From positions 310,001 to 374,000 of the forward strand of contig NZ_JABVWW010000001.1 of NCBI RefSeq assembly GCF_013350005.1: a DNA stretch of 64,000 nucleotides, written 5' to 3'. The position numbers and the translations under genes were made by a program. Positions 44,969 through 54,054 of this stretch are shown here, one piece after another. Source of the stretch: Methylocystis silviterrae (GTDB lineage: Bacteria; Pseudomonadota; Alphaproteobacteria; Rhizobiales; Beijerinckiaceae). The first letter of the stretch is position 1, and each line of letters opens with the position of its first letter. Below the pieces are notes generated by a model that was not told the DNA's origin, made no database searches, and saw only the letters and a program-made list of their open reading frames with translations.

Positions 44969-45772
44969 CTAAGGCGCGGGAAACAGCGCGTCGCTTTTTC
45001 CGGTCAGCCGATAGGCGACCAGTCCCGCCCACTCATGCGCGGCGAATTCCACAAGTCCGAGCGCTTTCGTCGCGAAACGCGGGAATTCGAGCCCAGAGTC
45101 GCCGCTGGTGCGATAGTCGACCGGATAAGCGATCACGTCGAAGCCCGCCTGACGGAACACGCCGACGGCGCGTGGCATGTGAATCGCCGAGGTGACGAGC
45201 AGCCAACGCGCGCCAGGCTTGGGGCGAAGCAGTTCGTGCGTGAAGACGGCGTTCTCGTAACTATTGCGCGAGCGACGCTCATAAAGAACGTCGCCCTGAT
45301 CGAGTCCGATCTCACGCCAGAAGCGCTGCACCGCGTCGGCTTCAGAGTAGGGCGAAGCCTGCGGCGCGGCGGAGCCGCCGGTAAAGACGAGACGCGCATT
45401 GGGATATTTGCGTTTGAGCGCGATCGGCGCGGTCAGGCGCTCGGCGGCATCGACCAGCGTCGGACGATCGCGGCTGGCGCTCAGCCGCTCGTCGATCGTT
45501 CCGCCGAGCACGATGATGCCGTCGGGCGCCGGCATATCGTCGGGCGGCGGAGGAAAACGCGCCTCGAGCGGACCCGCAAGGAGACCGCCGAGCGGTCCGA
45601 AGGCCATCAGCAGCAAGGCGAGCGCGCTTACGGTCGAGAGCGCGCGTCCCCAAGTTTTCCAGCGCGTGAACAGCAGCGTTGCGCCGATGACGGCGAGGAA
45701 AATGAAAAAATGGACCGGCGCCAGAACGAACGCGAAGCTTTTCGAGACGATGAAGAACATCGGTTCATGCAT
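44969..45772 (-). CDS. YdcF family (DUF218) membrane protein
   Basis: A 267-residue protein with two N-terminal membrane segments (about 15-34, FVLAPVHFFIFLAVIGATLL, and 43-65) and a DUF218 domain: GIIVLGGTIDERLSAS, ARLVFTGGSAAPQASPYSEA, ERRSRNSYENAVFTHELLRP and WLLVTSAIHMPRAVGVFRQA. It resembles ElyC/SanA-like proteins linked with envelope integrity; activity is unknown. Stand-alone gene on the minus strand, after ETF-QO. Confidence 0.85.
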   Translation of the reverse strand: MHEPMFFIVSKSFAFVLAPVHFFIFLAVIGATLLFTRWKTWGRALSTVSALALLLMAFGPLGGLLAGPLEARFPPPPDDMPAPDGIIVLGGTIDERLSASRDRPTLVDAAERLTAPIALKRKYPNARLVFTGGSAAPQASPYSEADAVQRFWREIGLDQGDVLYERRSRNSYENAVFTHELLRPKPGARWLLVTSAIHMPRAVGVFRQAGFDVIAYPVDYRTSGDSGLEFPRFATKALGLVEFAAHEWAGLVAYRLTGKSDALFPAP

Positions 45773-45864
45773 CTTTCCGGCGCGTCATCGCGCGCAAAGC
45801 GGCGGAAGCGAAGGTATTGCGGACGGCTTCGCTTCGCGCGCAATGGCGCCTTCGCTGCGACCAA

Positions 45865-47541
45865 TCACATATTCGGATAGTTCGGTCCGCCGCCGCCCTC
45901 CGGCGGAACCCAGGTGATATTTTGCGCCGGGTCCTTGATGTCGCAGGTTTTGCAGTGAACGCAATTCTGCGCGTTGATCACAAAGCGCGGATCACGGCGC
46001 GTCGTCTCATCGGCATAGACCACCTCATAGACGCCCGCCGGGCAATAGAGTCGCGCGGGCTCGCCGTAGATCGGGAGATTGCGCGCGATCGGAATCGCGG
46101 GATCGGCAAGCTTCAGATGAACCGGCTGATCCTCCTCGTGATTGGTGTTCGAGACGAACACCGACGACAGCTTGTCGAAGGCGAGCTCGCTGGCGCGTTT
46201 GGGATAGACGATCGGCGTGACTTCCGAGAGCGGCTTTAAGGTCTCGTAATCGGCCTTGCCGTGCTTGAGCGTGCCGAAGAAGGAAAAGCCGAAAAGTTCG
46301 TTCATCCACATGTCGAGGCCAAAGAGTGGCGCGCCGACATAGGTGCCGTATTTCGACCAGAGCGGCTTGACGTTGCGCACCGGCTTTAAATCGCGGCCGA
46401 TCTCGGAGGCCCGCCAGGCGGCGTCATAGGCGTCGACCGCGTCATGCGCGCGGCCTTCGCCGATCGCCGCCGCGATATGCTCGGCGCACAGAATGCCCGA
46501 GACAATGGCGTTGTGGGACCCTTTGATGCGCGGCACGTTCATGAAGCCCGCGGCGCAGCCGACCAGCGCGCCGCCCGGCATGACGAGCTTTGGCACGCTC
46601 TGCCACCCGCCTTCCGTCAGCGCGCGCGCACCATAGGAAAGACGTTCGCCGCCTTCGAGGGTGGGCGCGATCATCGGATGCGTCTTGAAGCGCTGAAACT
46701 CGTCGAAGGGAGAGAGCGTCGGATTTGAATAGTTGAGATGCACGACGAAACCGATCGACACGAGATCGTCGTCGAAATGATAGAGGAAAGAGCCGCCGCC
46801 GGTGTCGGCCGCAAGCGGCCAGCCGAAGGAATGCTGCACAAGTCCATCCTTGTGTTTCTCCTTCGGAATGCGCCAAAGCTCCTTGAAGCCGATGCCGAAT
46901 TTCTGCGGCTCGCTGTTTGCGCAAAGGTCGTATTTGGCCAGCAACTGCTTGGTGAGCGAACCGCGCGCGCCTTCGGCGAAGATCGTATATTTGCCTTTGA
47001 GCTCCATCCCGCGGGTGAAGCTGTCCTTGGGTTTGCCGTCGCGTCCCACGCCCATGTCGCCGGTCGCGACGCCGACGACTTCGCCCTTGTCGCCGTAAAG
47101 AACTTCGGCGCCGGCGAATCCGGGATAGATCTCGACGCCAAGGTTTTCCGCTTCCGAGGCGAGAAAGCGCACGACATTGCCGAGCGAGCCGATGAAATTG
47201 CCGTGATTGTTCATCAGCCGCGGCATCAAAATATTAGGAATGCGAATGCTGGCTTTTTCCGACAGCAACAGGAAATGGTCCTCATGCACTTTCGTCTTCA
47301 GCGGCGCGTCGTCGCGCGTGCGCCACTCGGGCAGAAGCCGGTCGAGACCGATCGGATCAATGACCGCGCCGGAGAGAATATGCGCGCCGGGCTCGGAGCC
47401 TTTCTCGATGACCACGACGGAGAGATCCGGCGCAACTTGCTTCAAGCGAATCGCCGCGGCGAGGCCGGCCGGGCCCGCGCCGACCACGACCACGTCATAT
47501 TCCATAGATTCGCGTGGCGGCAGCTCCGTATCTTCAGCCAT
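45865..47541 (-). CDS. Electron transfer flavoprotein-ubiquinone oxidoreductase
   Basis: Membrane-bound flavo-iron-sulfur enzyme that passes electrons from ETF to ubiquinone. The 558-residue protein has the FAD motif VVVVGAGPAGLAAAIRLKQ, HILSGAVIDPIGLDRLLPEW, IFAEGARGSLTKQLL, LVSIGFVVHLNYSNP, CAAGFMNVPRIKGSHNA and the C-terminal [4Fe-4S] Cys set CPAGVYEVV, NAQNCVHCKTCDIKDP. The ATG at 47541 has AAGGG seven bases upstream; a TTG two codons earlier is possible. The ETF subunits are not in the window. Confidence 0.96.
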   Translation of the reverse strand: MAEDTELPPRESMEYDVVVVGAGPAGLAAAIRLKQVAPDLSVVVIEKGSEPGAHILSGAVIDPIGLDRLLPEWRTRDDAPLKTKVHEDHFLLLSEKASIRIPNILMPRLMNNHGNFIGSLGNVVRFLASEAENLGVEIYPGFAGAEVLYGDKGEVVGVATGDMGVGRDGKPKDSFTRGMELKGKYTIFAEGARGSLTKQLLAKYDLCANSEPQKFGIGFKELWRIPKEKHKDGLVQHSFGWPLAADTGGGSFLYHFDDDLVSIGFVVHLNYSNPTLSPFDEFQRFKTHPMIAPTLEGGERLSYGARALTEGGWQSVPKLVMPGGALVGCAAGFMNVPRIKGSHNAIVSGILCAEHIAAAIGEGRAHDAVDAYDAAWRASEIGRDLKPVRNVKPLWSKYGTYVGAPLFGLDMWMNELFGFSFFGTLKHGKADYETLKPLSEVTPIVYPKRASELAFDKLSSVFVSNTNHEEDQPVHLKLADPAIPIARNLPIYGEPARLYCPAGVYEVVYADETTRRDPRFVINAQNCVHCKTCDIKDPAQNITWVPPEGGGGPNYPNM

Positions 47542-47715
47542 TTTCAATCCCTTTTGCCTTTTCTTGGAGGCATTCTAGCCTTTTTGCCGCCGTCGCGGCA
47601 AAAGGAGTTTCGCCTTGGAGGGGCTTTGTTGGAGGCGCCTCGCGGCAAGGTTTCGTCGCGCGGCGGGGAAGGTGCATAATCCGGCCATGCTCGACCCGCT
47701 CTACGCCCCCGCCGC

Positions 47716-48705
47716 ATGAAGCGTCTCGCGGTCTTCATCGCGCTGGCGCTTCTCGCCGTCGTCGTTTGGCGCGTCGCCTATCGTCCGGCGACTCCCGCCG
47801 ATGTCTTTCTGGGCTATGTCGAAGGAGAGATGCTCTACATCGGCCCTTACGAGACCGAGAGGGTCGCGAGCCTCGCGGTTTCGGCCGGCGCCCAGGTCAA
47901 ACAGGGCGATCCGCTGTTCACGATGTCGACGACGCTTCTCGATCGCGTGCGCGACGAGTCGTCGGCGCGCCTCGCCCAACTCGAGGCGCAAGTCGAAAAT
48001 CTGCAGGCGGCGATGAATCGGCCCGAGCAGATCGCCGTTCTTCAGGCCGCGCTGGAGCGCGCCGAGGCCGCCCTCGAATTGTCCCGCGCTGATTACGAGC
48101 GGCAGCGAAAACTATACGCCAAAGGTCACGTCGCGAAGGCCGCGCTAGATCGCGCCGAAATGGCCCGAGCGCGCGATGAGGCGAGCGTGGAGGAAGCGCG
48201 CCGGCAGGTTCAGGCTTCGCGCATGGCGAGTCGCTCGCAGGAGATTGAAGCCGCTGAAGCCAGTCTGAAGCAGGCGCGCGCGCAACTCGACGCGCTGAAC
48301 ATCCGCATCAAGCGCCAGAGCGTGGTCGCGCCCGCCGACGGCGTCGTGCAAGATATTTTTTTCCGCCCCGGCGAGATCGTCAACGCTGGTCAGCCGGTCG
48401 TTGCGCTATTGCCGCCGGAGAATCGCAAGGTGCGCTTCTTCATTTCCGAGCCGGAGCTGCCGAAGATCTCGCTGGGCGAACGGATGCGCGTCACCTGCGA
48501 CGGCTGCGCCGATGATCTCTTTGGGCGCGTCAGCTATATCGCCAGCCGGCAGGAATACACGCCCCCCGTGATCTTCAGCGACAAGGAGCGCGCAAAACTC
48601 GTTTTTAAGGCCGAAGCGCGGCTCGAAGGCGCGGCGCGCGCATTGCCGCTCGGTATGCCGGTCGCCATCGGGCCGGCGCCGGAGTCGACGGGAGCGGCGC
48701 CGTGA
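47716..48705 (+). CDS. HlyD-family periplasmic adaptor of an ABC exporter
   Basis: A 329-residue membrane-fusion protein: N-terminal membrane anchor (LAVFIALALLAVVVWRVAY), the first lipoyl half VASLAVSAGAQVKQGDPLFT, a long helical hairpin (about 75-195), the second lipoyl half VVAPADGVVQDIFFRPGEIV and a beta-barrel domain (VRFFISEPELPKISLGERM). Like YbhG/YhiI. It overlaps the ATPase gene by 4 bp, and this adaptor-ATPase-permease order indicates one efflux operon. Confidence 0.9.
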   Translation: MKRLAVFIALALLAVVVWRVAYRPATPADVFLGYVEGEMLYIGPYETERVASLAVSAGAQVKQGDPLFTMSTTLLDRVRDESSARLAQLEAQVENLQAAMNRPEQIAVLQAALERAEAALELSRADYERQRKLYAKGHVAKAALDRAEMARARDEASVEEARRQVQASRMASRSQEIEAAEASLKQARAQLDALNIRIKRQSVVAPADGVVQDIFFRPGEIVNAGQPVVALLPPENRKVRFFISEPELPKISLGERMRVTCDGCADDLFGRVSYIASRQEYTPPVIFSDKERAKLVFKAEARLEGAARALPLGMPVAIGPAPESTGAAP

Positions 48706-49631
48706 GCGCTGAGAGCGACATCGCGATCGATGTGCGTGGGCTTACCAAATCCTTCGGCGCCAAAAAGGTCGTCGACAATTTCACGCTGCAGGTGGCGCGC
48801 GGCCACATCCAGGGCTTTCTCGGCCCGAACGGCAGCGGCAAGACGACGACGATCCGCATGCTCTGCGGCCTGCTGACGCCCGATTCGGGCGAGGGCGAAT
48901 GTCTTGGCTTCGACATTCGCCGGCAGCAGGAAGAGATCAAGCGCTATGTCGGCTATATGACGCAGGGCTTTTCGCTTTATCGCGACCTCACCATTCGCGA
49001 AAATCTGGAGTTCGTCGCGCGCGTTTACGGTCTCGAAGCGCCGGAAAACGCAGCTCAGGGCGCGCTCGAGCGCCTCGGCCTCGTCGCGCGCGCCGACCAA
49101 CTCGCCGGCGAGCTTTCCGGCGGCTGGAAACAGCGACTGGCGCTTGGCGCATGCATCTTGCCTGGCCCGTCGCTGCTCCTCCTCGACGAACCGACCGCGG
49201 GCGTCGATCCCAAGGCGCGACGCGACTTTTGGGACGAGATCCATCATCTGGCGACGCAAGGCTTAACGGTGCTCGTTTCGACGCACTACATGGACGAAGC
49301 GGAGCGCTGTCACCGAATCGCCTATATCGCCAATGGGCGGCTGCTCGCTTCGGGCACGATTCCGGAGATCATCGCCGGCGCGAATCTCTCGACCTGGGTG
49401 GTGACAGGCGAAGGCCTCGATCGGCTCAGCAGCGAATTGAAACGTCAACCCGGCGTAGACATGGTTGCGCGTTTCGGCTCGGCGCTGCATGTCGGCGGCC
49501 GCGATGAAGCGGCGATGGAGCGCGTCGCGGATCGCTATAGCGCCGAAGGCCTTCATCATTGGAGACGCGACGAGCCATCGCTCGAAGACGTGTTCATTGA
49601 TCTGATGACCCGCGCTGGAGCCGACCCGTGA
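48702..49631 (+). CDS. ABC transporter ATP-binding protein
   Basis: A 309-residue ATPase with Walker A GFLGPNGSGKTTTIRML, Q-loop GYMTQGFSLYRDLT, signature GELSGGWKQRLALGACIL, Walker B LLLLDEPTAGVDPKARRDFW and the switch VSTHYMDEAERCHRIAY. The C-terminal part (LEDVFIDLMTRAG) is the DRA/YbhF-type extension. GTG start inside the end of the adaptor gene; end overlaps the permease by 4 bp. Substrate unknown; relatives export drugs or other hydrophobic compounds. Confidence 0.93.
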   Translation: MSAESDIAIDVRGLTKSFGAKKVVDNFTLQVARGHIQGFLGPNGSGKTTTIRMLCGLLTPDSGEGECLGFDIRRQQEEIKRYVGYMTQGFSLYRDLTIRENLEFVARVYGLEAPENAAQGALERLGLVARADQLAGELSGGWKQRLALGACILPGPSLLLLDEPTAGVDPKARRDFWDEIHHLATQGLTVLVSTHYMDEAERCHRIAYIANGRLLASGTIPEIIAGANLSTWVVTGEGLDRLSSELKRQPGVDMVARFGSALHVGGRDEAAMERVADRYSAEGLHHWRRDEPSLEDVFIDLMTRAGADP

Positions 49632-50815
49632 GCACGCAGGAAGACCCGCGGAGCGTCGTCCCGCGTCCGGCGCGCCGCGGCCCGCTCGCGCAGTCTTGGC
49701 AGCGTGTCGTCGCGATGTTCGTCAAGGAATTCATTCAGCTTCGGCGCGACCGGCCGACCTTCGCGATGATCGTCGGCATTCCGCTCATTCAGCTGATGCT
49801 CTTTGGATATGCGATCAACACCGATCCCAAACATCTGCCGACGGCGGTGCTGACGGGCGACGACAGCCCGATCGCGCGCGCGCTGATCGGCGCCTTACGC
49901 GCCACCGATTATTTCAACATCAAATATGTCGCGCGCGGCGAGGCCGACGCCGACAAATTGATCCTCTCGAACAAGGTGCAATTCGTCATTCAAATTCCGC
50001 CCGATTTCTCTCGCCAGCTCGTCCGCGGCGAAAAACCGGGGCTGCTACTCATCGCCGACGCCACGGACCCGACGGCGACCTCGGGCGCGGTCGCCGCCGC
50101 GCTTGGCACCGCGAATCAGGCGCTCGACCGTGAACTGACCGGACCGCTGGCGTCGCTTGCGCAGAATGCGCCGCCTTACGAGATCCGCGTGCATCGGCGC
50201 TACAATCCGGCTGGAGAGACGCGCCGCAATATCGTGCCCGGACTGATCGGCACGATTTTGACCATGACGATGCTGATGTATACGGCGATGTCGGTGACGC
50301 GGGAAATCGAGCGGGGAACGATGGAGGCGTTGCTCGCCATGCCGATACTCCCGGTCGAGATCATGCTCGGAAAAATCGCGCCCTATGTCGTCGTCGGCGC
50401 CGTGCAGATGGCGACGATCCTCATCGTCGCTTCCTTGTTGTTTCAGGTGCCGGTGGTCGGCTCGCTCTTTACGCTCACCGTGCTGACTTTGCTTTTTATC
50501 GTCGCAAATCTGTCGGTGGGCTACACTTTCTCGACGGTCGCGGTAAATCAGCTGCAGGCGATGCAGATGACCTTCTTCTTTTTTCTGCCGAGCATGCTTC
50601 TTTCGGGCTTCCTTTTTCCTTTCCACGGGATGCCGATGTGGGCGCAATATACGGGTGAGGCGCTGCCGCTCACCCATTATCTGCGCATTGTGCGCTCGGT
50701 GATGTTGAAGGGCTCTAACTTCGACGATCTCGCCGTCGACGCCGGCGCGCTTGCGGCCTTCACGCTTGTTGCGATGAGCGTCGCGGTGATGCGTTTCCGG
50801 CAGACGCTGGACTGA
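49628..50815 (+). CDS. ABC-2 type permease
   Basis: A 395-residue ABC-2 permease: N-terminal cytoplasmic part (RVVAMFVKEFIQLRRDRPTF), first membrane segment AMIVGIPLIQLMLFGYAI, a large periplasmic domain (about 60-190), and five C-terminal membrane segments including GLIGTILTMTMLMYTAMSVT, EIERGTMEALLAMPILPVEI and FFFFLPSMLLSGFLFPFHGM. Like YbhS/YbhR. Related operons often have two permeases; only one is here, so it may form a homodimer. GTG start in the overlap with the ATPase gene. Confidence 0.92.
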   Translation: MSTQEDPRSVVPRPARRGPLAQSWQRVVAMFVKEFIQLRRDRPTFAMIVGIPLIQLMLFGYAINTDPKHLPTAVLTGDDSPIARALIGALRATDYFNIKYVARGEADADKLILSNKVQFVIQIPPDFSRQLVRGEKPGLLLIADATDPTATSGAVAAALGTANQALDRELTGPLASLAQNAPPYEIRVHRRYNPAGETRRNIVPGLIGTILTMTMLMYTAMSVTREIERGTMEALLAMPILPVEIMLGKIAPYVVVGAVQMATILIVASLLFQVPVVGSLFTLTVLTLLFIVANLSVGYTFSTVAVNQLQAMQMTFFFFLPSMLLSGFLFPFHGMPMWAQYTGEALPLTHYLRIVRSVMLKGSNFDDLAVDAGALAAFTLVAMSVAVMRFRQTLD

Positions 50816-50864
50816 CGTTGACGGCCCAATTTTCGGCGGCTTAACATTCGCGCGGAGACAAACA

Positions 50865-51068
50865 ATGTCGGACACCCAAGACGCGGAAGCGCGATTCAAC
50901 TTCATCATGAAAATCGCCGCCGTCGCCGCGGTGGTGCTGACTGGCTATTACATCTGGTCCTTCTTCGTCAGCAGTCGCTACGAGGCGCTCTGCGGCGGCT
51001 CTTATTGGGAACTCGACAAGAAACAAATCGATTCTTGTCTCGACAGGAAAAAGGAACTCGAGAAGTAG
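50865..51068 (+). CDS. Small single-span membrane protein, unknown
   Basis: A 67-residue product with one membrane helix (FIMKIAAVAAVVLTGYYIWSFF) followed by a short soluble tail with two Cys (EALCGGSYWELDKKQIDSCL) and a basic-acidic end. The ATG lies after CGGAGACAAACA. Fifty bases beyond the permease, it may be the last gene of that operon or separate. No family is recognised. Confidence 0.6.
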   Translation: MSDTQDAEARFNFIMKIAAVAAVVLTGYYIWSFFVSSRYEALCGGSYWELDKKQIDSCLDRKKELEK

Positions 51069-51101
51069 AGCGGTTCCGCATCGCGCGTCGCCCGAGGCCC
51101 T

Positions 51102-52058
51102 CTAGAAAAGAAAGGCGAGGCTCTGCGCAAAAAAGCCTGCGAACAGCAACAGACCGGCGTCGCGATTTGAGCGGAACAGGCGCAGAGCGGTGATCGGCGC
51201 GACATCTTCTCGGGTCTGCGCGATCTGCCAGGCGAGATGCGTCGCATAGGCGGCGACCCCGGCATAGGCGAACCATCCGCCGCCTGCCAGAAAAACGGCG
51301 AAGGCGGCGCATGCGGCGGACAAGGCGTAGAGCGCGCCGACCGCCAATTGCACCCGCGGTCCGAACAGTCGCGCCGTCGAGCGCACGCCGACGATCGCGT
51401 CGTCACGCATGTCCTGGAGCGCGTAAATCGTGTCGAAGCCGATCGTCCATGAGATCGCCGCCGCATAGAGAAAAAGCGCCGGCGCGCCGAGTTCGCCCGT
51501 GCGCGCCGTCCAGCCGAGCAGCGCGCCATAGGCGAAGGCTAATCCGAGAATCGCCTGCGGCCAGGACGTGAAGCGCTTGGCGAAGGGATAAATCAGCACG
51601 ATCAGCGGAGATATCAGTCCAAGAGCGATCGTGAGGCCGTTGAACGACACAAGCACCGCGAGCCCGACGAGGCATTGCGCGACGAGGAAGCCCACCGCCG
51701 CTGCGGGCGTTACGCGCCCGCTGGCGAGCGGCCGCAGGCGCGTGCGCTCGACCTTGGCGTCGATCTCGCGATCGATATAGTCGTTATAGGTCGAGCCCGC
51801 GCCGCGCATGGCGACGGCGCCGATAAAGAACAGCGCCAACTGCCAGACGTTGGGGCCTTCGCGCATCGACGCGGAAGCGAGCGCGCTCGCTTCCCAGCAG
51901 GGAAGCAGCAGCAGCCACCAGCCGATGGGCCGATCGAGGCGCGCAAGCTGGACATAGGGCAGGAATGCTGGCGGCGTGTGGCGCAGTAACGGATGATCCG
52001 CGATGGCGTCGGGCAGCGCGGTCGCTCCCGCCGAATCGCCGCTTCGCCTTATGCTCAC
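51102..52058 (-). CDS. ubiA: 4-hydroxybenzoate polyprenyltransferase UbiA
   Basis: Integral membrane prenyltransferase that attaches the polyprenyl tail to 4-hydroxybenzoate in ubiquinone synthesis. The 318-residue protein has YVQLARLDRPIGWWLLLLPC, the first Asp-rich motif GSTYNDYIDREIDAKVERTR, RPLASGRVTP, and the second Asp-rich motif DTIYALQDMRDDAIVGVRST, with about eight membrane segments. Length is normal. Just downstream of the hypothetical gene at 52063 in the same direction. Confidence 0.95.
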   Translation of the reverse strand: MSIRRSGDSAGATALPDAIADHPLLRHTPPAFLPYVQLARLDRPIGWWLLLLPCWEASALASASMREGPNVWQLALFFIGAVAMRGAGSTYNDYIDREIDAKVERTRLRPLASGRVTPAAAVGFLVAQCLVGLAVLVSFNGLTIALGLISPLIVLIYPFAKRFTSWPQAILGLAFAYGALLGWTARTGELGAPALFLYAAAISWTIGFDTIYALQDMRDDAIVGVRSTARLFGPRVQLAVGALYALSAACAAFAVFLAGGGWFAYAGVAAYATHLAWQIAQTREDVAPITALRLFRSNRDAGLLLFAGFFAQSLAFLF

Positions 52059-52062
52059 AGGC

Positions 52063-52506
52063 TCACAGCGGTCCGGCAGGCAACTTTGGCGGCGCCATCA
52101 TGCCGCCGCCGCCAGCCGCCGCTTGATCGCGCATCTCTTTCATCTTCGCTGCGGCCGCGCAGGCCTGCGACGCGAAGCCCTGAGTTTTGGCGCGCGCTTC
52201 CTTGAAGCCGTCGGCGACATTGTCAGGAATGTTGCACCATTCCTTGTTCTTGATGATGTAATTCATCATCTCGGTTTCGACGGCGACGAGACGTTTCGCT
52301 GCGGGGCAGGCGGCTTCGGGATCCATCTTGCCCTTGCCAGCCTTTCCGAGAGTGTTGAGCGCCTCGATTCCCGCCATGCGCTTCTGGGTGAGCTTCTGGA
52401 AGTCTTCCTGACAGGCTTGCGCATGCGCGCCGGTAGAGGCGAGCAGCATCGCGAACAGCGAAAGCCCCGCGACAGCGCGGGAAATATCGACAGCGCCGAT
52501 GATCAT
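52063..52506 (-). CDS. Hypothetical secreted protein
   Basis: A 147-residue protein with a signal peptide (IIGAVDISRAVAGLSLFAML, cut after AHA-QA) and a helical, Cys-containing body (ACQEDFQKLTQKRMAGIEAL, EWCNIPDNVADGFKEAR, ASQACAAAAKMKEM) ending in a Gly/Pro tail. No family recognised. ATG 52506 is preferred; 52524 adds six residues. It is divergent from rsmE. Confidence 0.6.
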   Translation of the reverse strand: MIIGAVDISRAVAGLSLFAMLLASTGAHAQACQEDFQKLTQKRMAGIEALNTLGKAGKGKMDPEAACPAAKRLVAVETEMMNYIIKNKEWCNIPDNVADGFKEARAKTQGFASQACAAAAKMKEMRDQAAAGGGGMMAPPKLPAGPL

Positions 52507-52646
52507 GTGTCTTGGTCCGCTCATCAGGCTCGCAGCATTACCAGCAGGCTTGCCGGCGACGCAAGTTTTGGCGAACCTGCACGCAACAAAGCGGCGGCTT
52601 CATGGCGAGCGCGCCTTGCGCTCGCGTCTCCGCTTGGGAAGCCATT

Positions 52647-53408
52647 GTGTCAGCTTACGATTTTTCTGCGCAGCGCTTGTTCGTTCGTGACGATCTCGCG
52701 CCGGATGTCGAACTCGCGCCTTCAACTGAGGCGTCGAACTATCTGCTCAATGTCCTACGCATGCGGGAGGGCGCCGCGATCCATCTGTTCAATGGCCGCG
52801 ACGGCGAATTTCGCGCGACGCTCGCGAACGTCTCGCGACGCTCCGCAAGATTACGCGTCGGCGAGCGACTGCGCGCCCAGACCGAACGCGCCGACCTCGA
52901 TTATTGTTTCGCTCCCCTCAAGCAGGCGCGGCTCGACTACATGGCGCAGAAGGCCACCGAGATGGGCGCCGGCCGTCTCCTGCCGGTGATGACGCGCCGA
53001 ACGCAGGTCCGCCGGCTCAACGCGGGGCGGCTCGAATCCAATGTCATCGAGGCCGCCGAGCAATGCGGCGTGCTGGCCGTGCCCGAAGTCGCGGCCGCCG
53101 TCGAACTGTCAGAGTTTCTCGCGCGTTGGCCGGCGCGGCGGCTCCTCGTGTTTTGTGACGAACGCGCCGCGCTCGCCAACCCCTTGGACGCGCTCGAGGG
53201 CCGTATGGCGCGAGAGGGCGTGAGCGTGCTCATTGGACCGGAAGGCGGCTTCGACGACGCCGAACGGGCCGCCATCGCTGGTCTGCCGAACGTCGCGCGC
53301 CTTTCGCTCGGACCGCGCGTGTTGCGCGCCGACACCGCCGCCGTCGCGGCTCTGGCGATCGTCCAGGCCGCGATCGGCGATTGGCGTTCTCGGACGGCCG
53401 CCGTCTAA
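52647..53408 (+). CDS. rsmE: 16S rRNA (uracil(1498)-N3)-methyltransferase RsmE
   Basis: SPOUT-class methyltransferase for U1498 of 16S rRNA. 253 residues. YDFSAQRLFVRDDLAP is the N-terminal PUA-like domain start; KATEMGAGRLLPVMTRRTQV, NVIEAAEQCG, VSVLIGPEGGFDDAERAAI and LGPRVLRADTAAVAALAIVQ are the knotted SAM-binding region. The GTG at 52647 gives the family N-terminus and has GGGAAG upstream; an ATG at 52602 is possible. An AT-rich tract follows the stop. Confidence 0.93.
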   Translation: MSAYDFSAQRLFVRDDLAPDVELAPSTEASNYLLNVLRMREGAAIHLFNGRDGEFRATLANVSRRSARLRVGERLRAQTERADLDYCFAPLKQARLDYMAQKATEMGAGRLLPVMTRRTQVRRLNAGRLESNVIEAAEQCGVLAVPEVAAAVELSEFLARWPARRLLVFCDERAALANPLDALEGRMAREGVSVLIGPEGGFDDAERAAIAGLPNVARLSLGPRVLRADTAAVAALAIVQAAIGDWRSRTAAV

Positions 53409-53664
53409 ACCAAAAATAAATAAATAGAAAATAAAGGGTAGTTCTCACGTGGCGCCGACTGTTTCGCCAGTGGGCGTCCAAGACACGATCCTGCCACGAT
53501 GTTTGGCTCTAGTTGGATTGCAGCGCCGGAATGCGCCGCTCGAAGGCGAGGAGGTTCTCCTCGCCGCCAGCGCAATTACGGCGTATCGAGACATTGTCGG
53601 GATCGTAAGGCTCCGGAAATCTCGCGCGACGCGCGCGAACTTTCGGAAATGAGGCCCTAAACTC

Positions 53665-53988
53665 ATGACCCTAGCCAACATCAGCCGCAGTAACCGTCTT
53701 CTGCTGGCGGGCTTTTTCGGCGCCATCGCGCTCACGGCCATCGCCGTTGCGCCGGCGCATGCCGATAATGTCAGCCAGTGCGCGCGATATGGCGCCGATT
53801 ATGTCGCAGTCGCGGGGTCAAACGGTTGTGTTCGGCTCGGCGGTCACGTCCGCGTCTCTATGCCTCGCACCCCTGTCGCCCCATTGGGTTACACGGATAT
53901 GCGCCGAGACGGCATGCAGCATGCCGCCGCGCGTTCCTCGCTGCCGCCGATGGCGCCCTTCGGGTTGCACGACCTCTTCCCACGCTAA
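53665..53988 (+). CDS. Small exported protein with a porin-like N-terminal motif
   Basis: A 107-residue product with a signal peptide (LLLAGFFGAIALTAIAVAPA, cut after AHA-DN) and then VSQCARYGADYVAVAGSNGC and VRLGGHVRV. The spacing C-x2-YGA-x-Y...GxxxCxRxGGxVR is what alphaproteobacterial porins show at their mature N-terminus. No barrel follows; the rest is a short Pro/Met-rich tail. So it is a stand-alone small protein of unknown role or a truncated porin. GAGGCCCT lies upstream of the ATG. Confidence 0.6.
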   Translation: MTLANISRSNRLLLAGFFGAIALTAIAVAPAHADNVSQCARYGADYVAVAGSNGCVRLGGHVRVSMPRTPVAPLGYTDMRRDGMQHAAARSSLPPMAPFGLHDLFPR

Positions 53989-54010
53989 CCATCGCGTCGG
54001 CGCCGGCTCC

Positions 54011-54054
54011 AATATTATTGTGGAAGCACGCAAATATTATTGCGGAAGCACGCA
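54011..54054 (+). repeat. Two-copy 22-bp tandem repeat at the gshA stop
   Basis: AATATTATTGTGGAAGCACG at 54011-54030 plus CA is repeated at 54033-54054 with one change (T to C). The gshA stop codon lies inside the second copy, so the first copy duplicates its last codons downstream of the stop. Confidence 0.85.
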
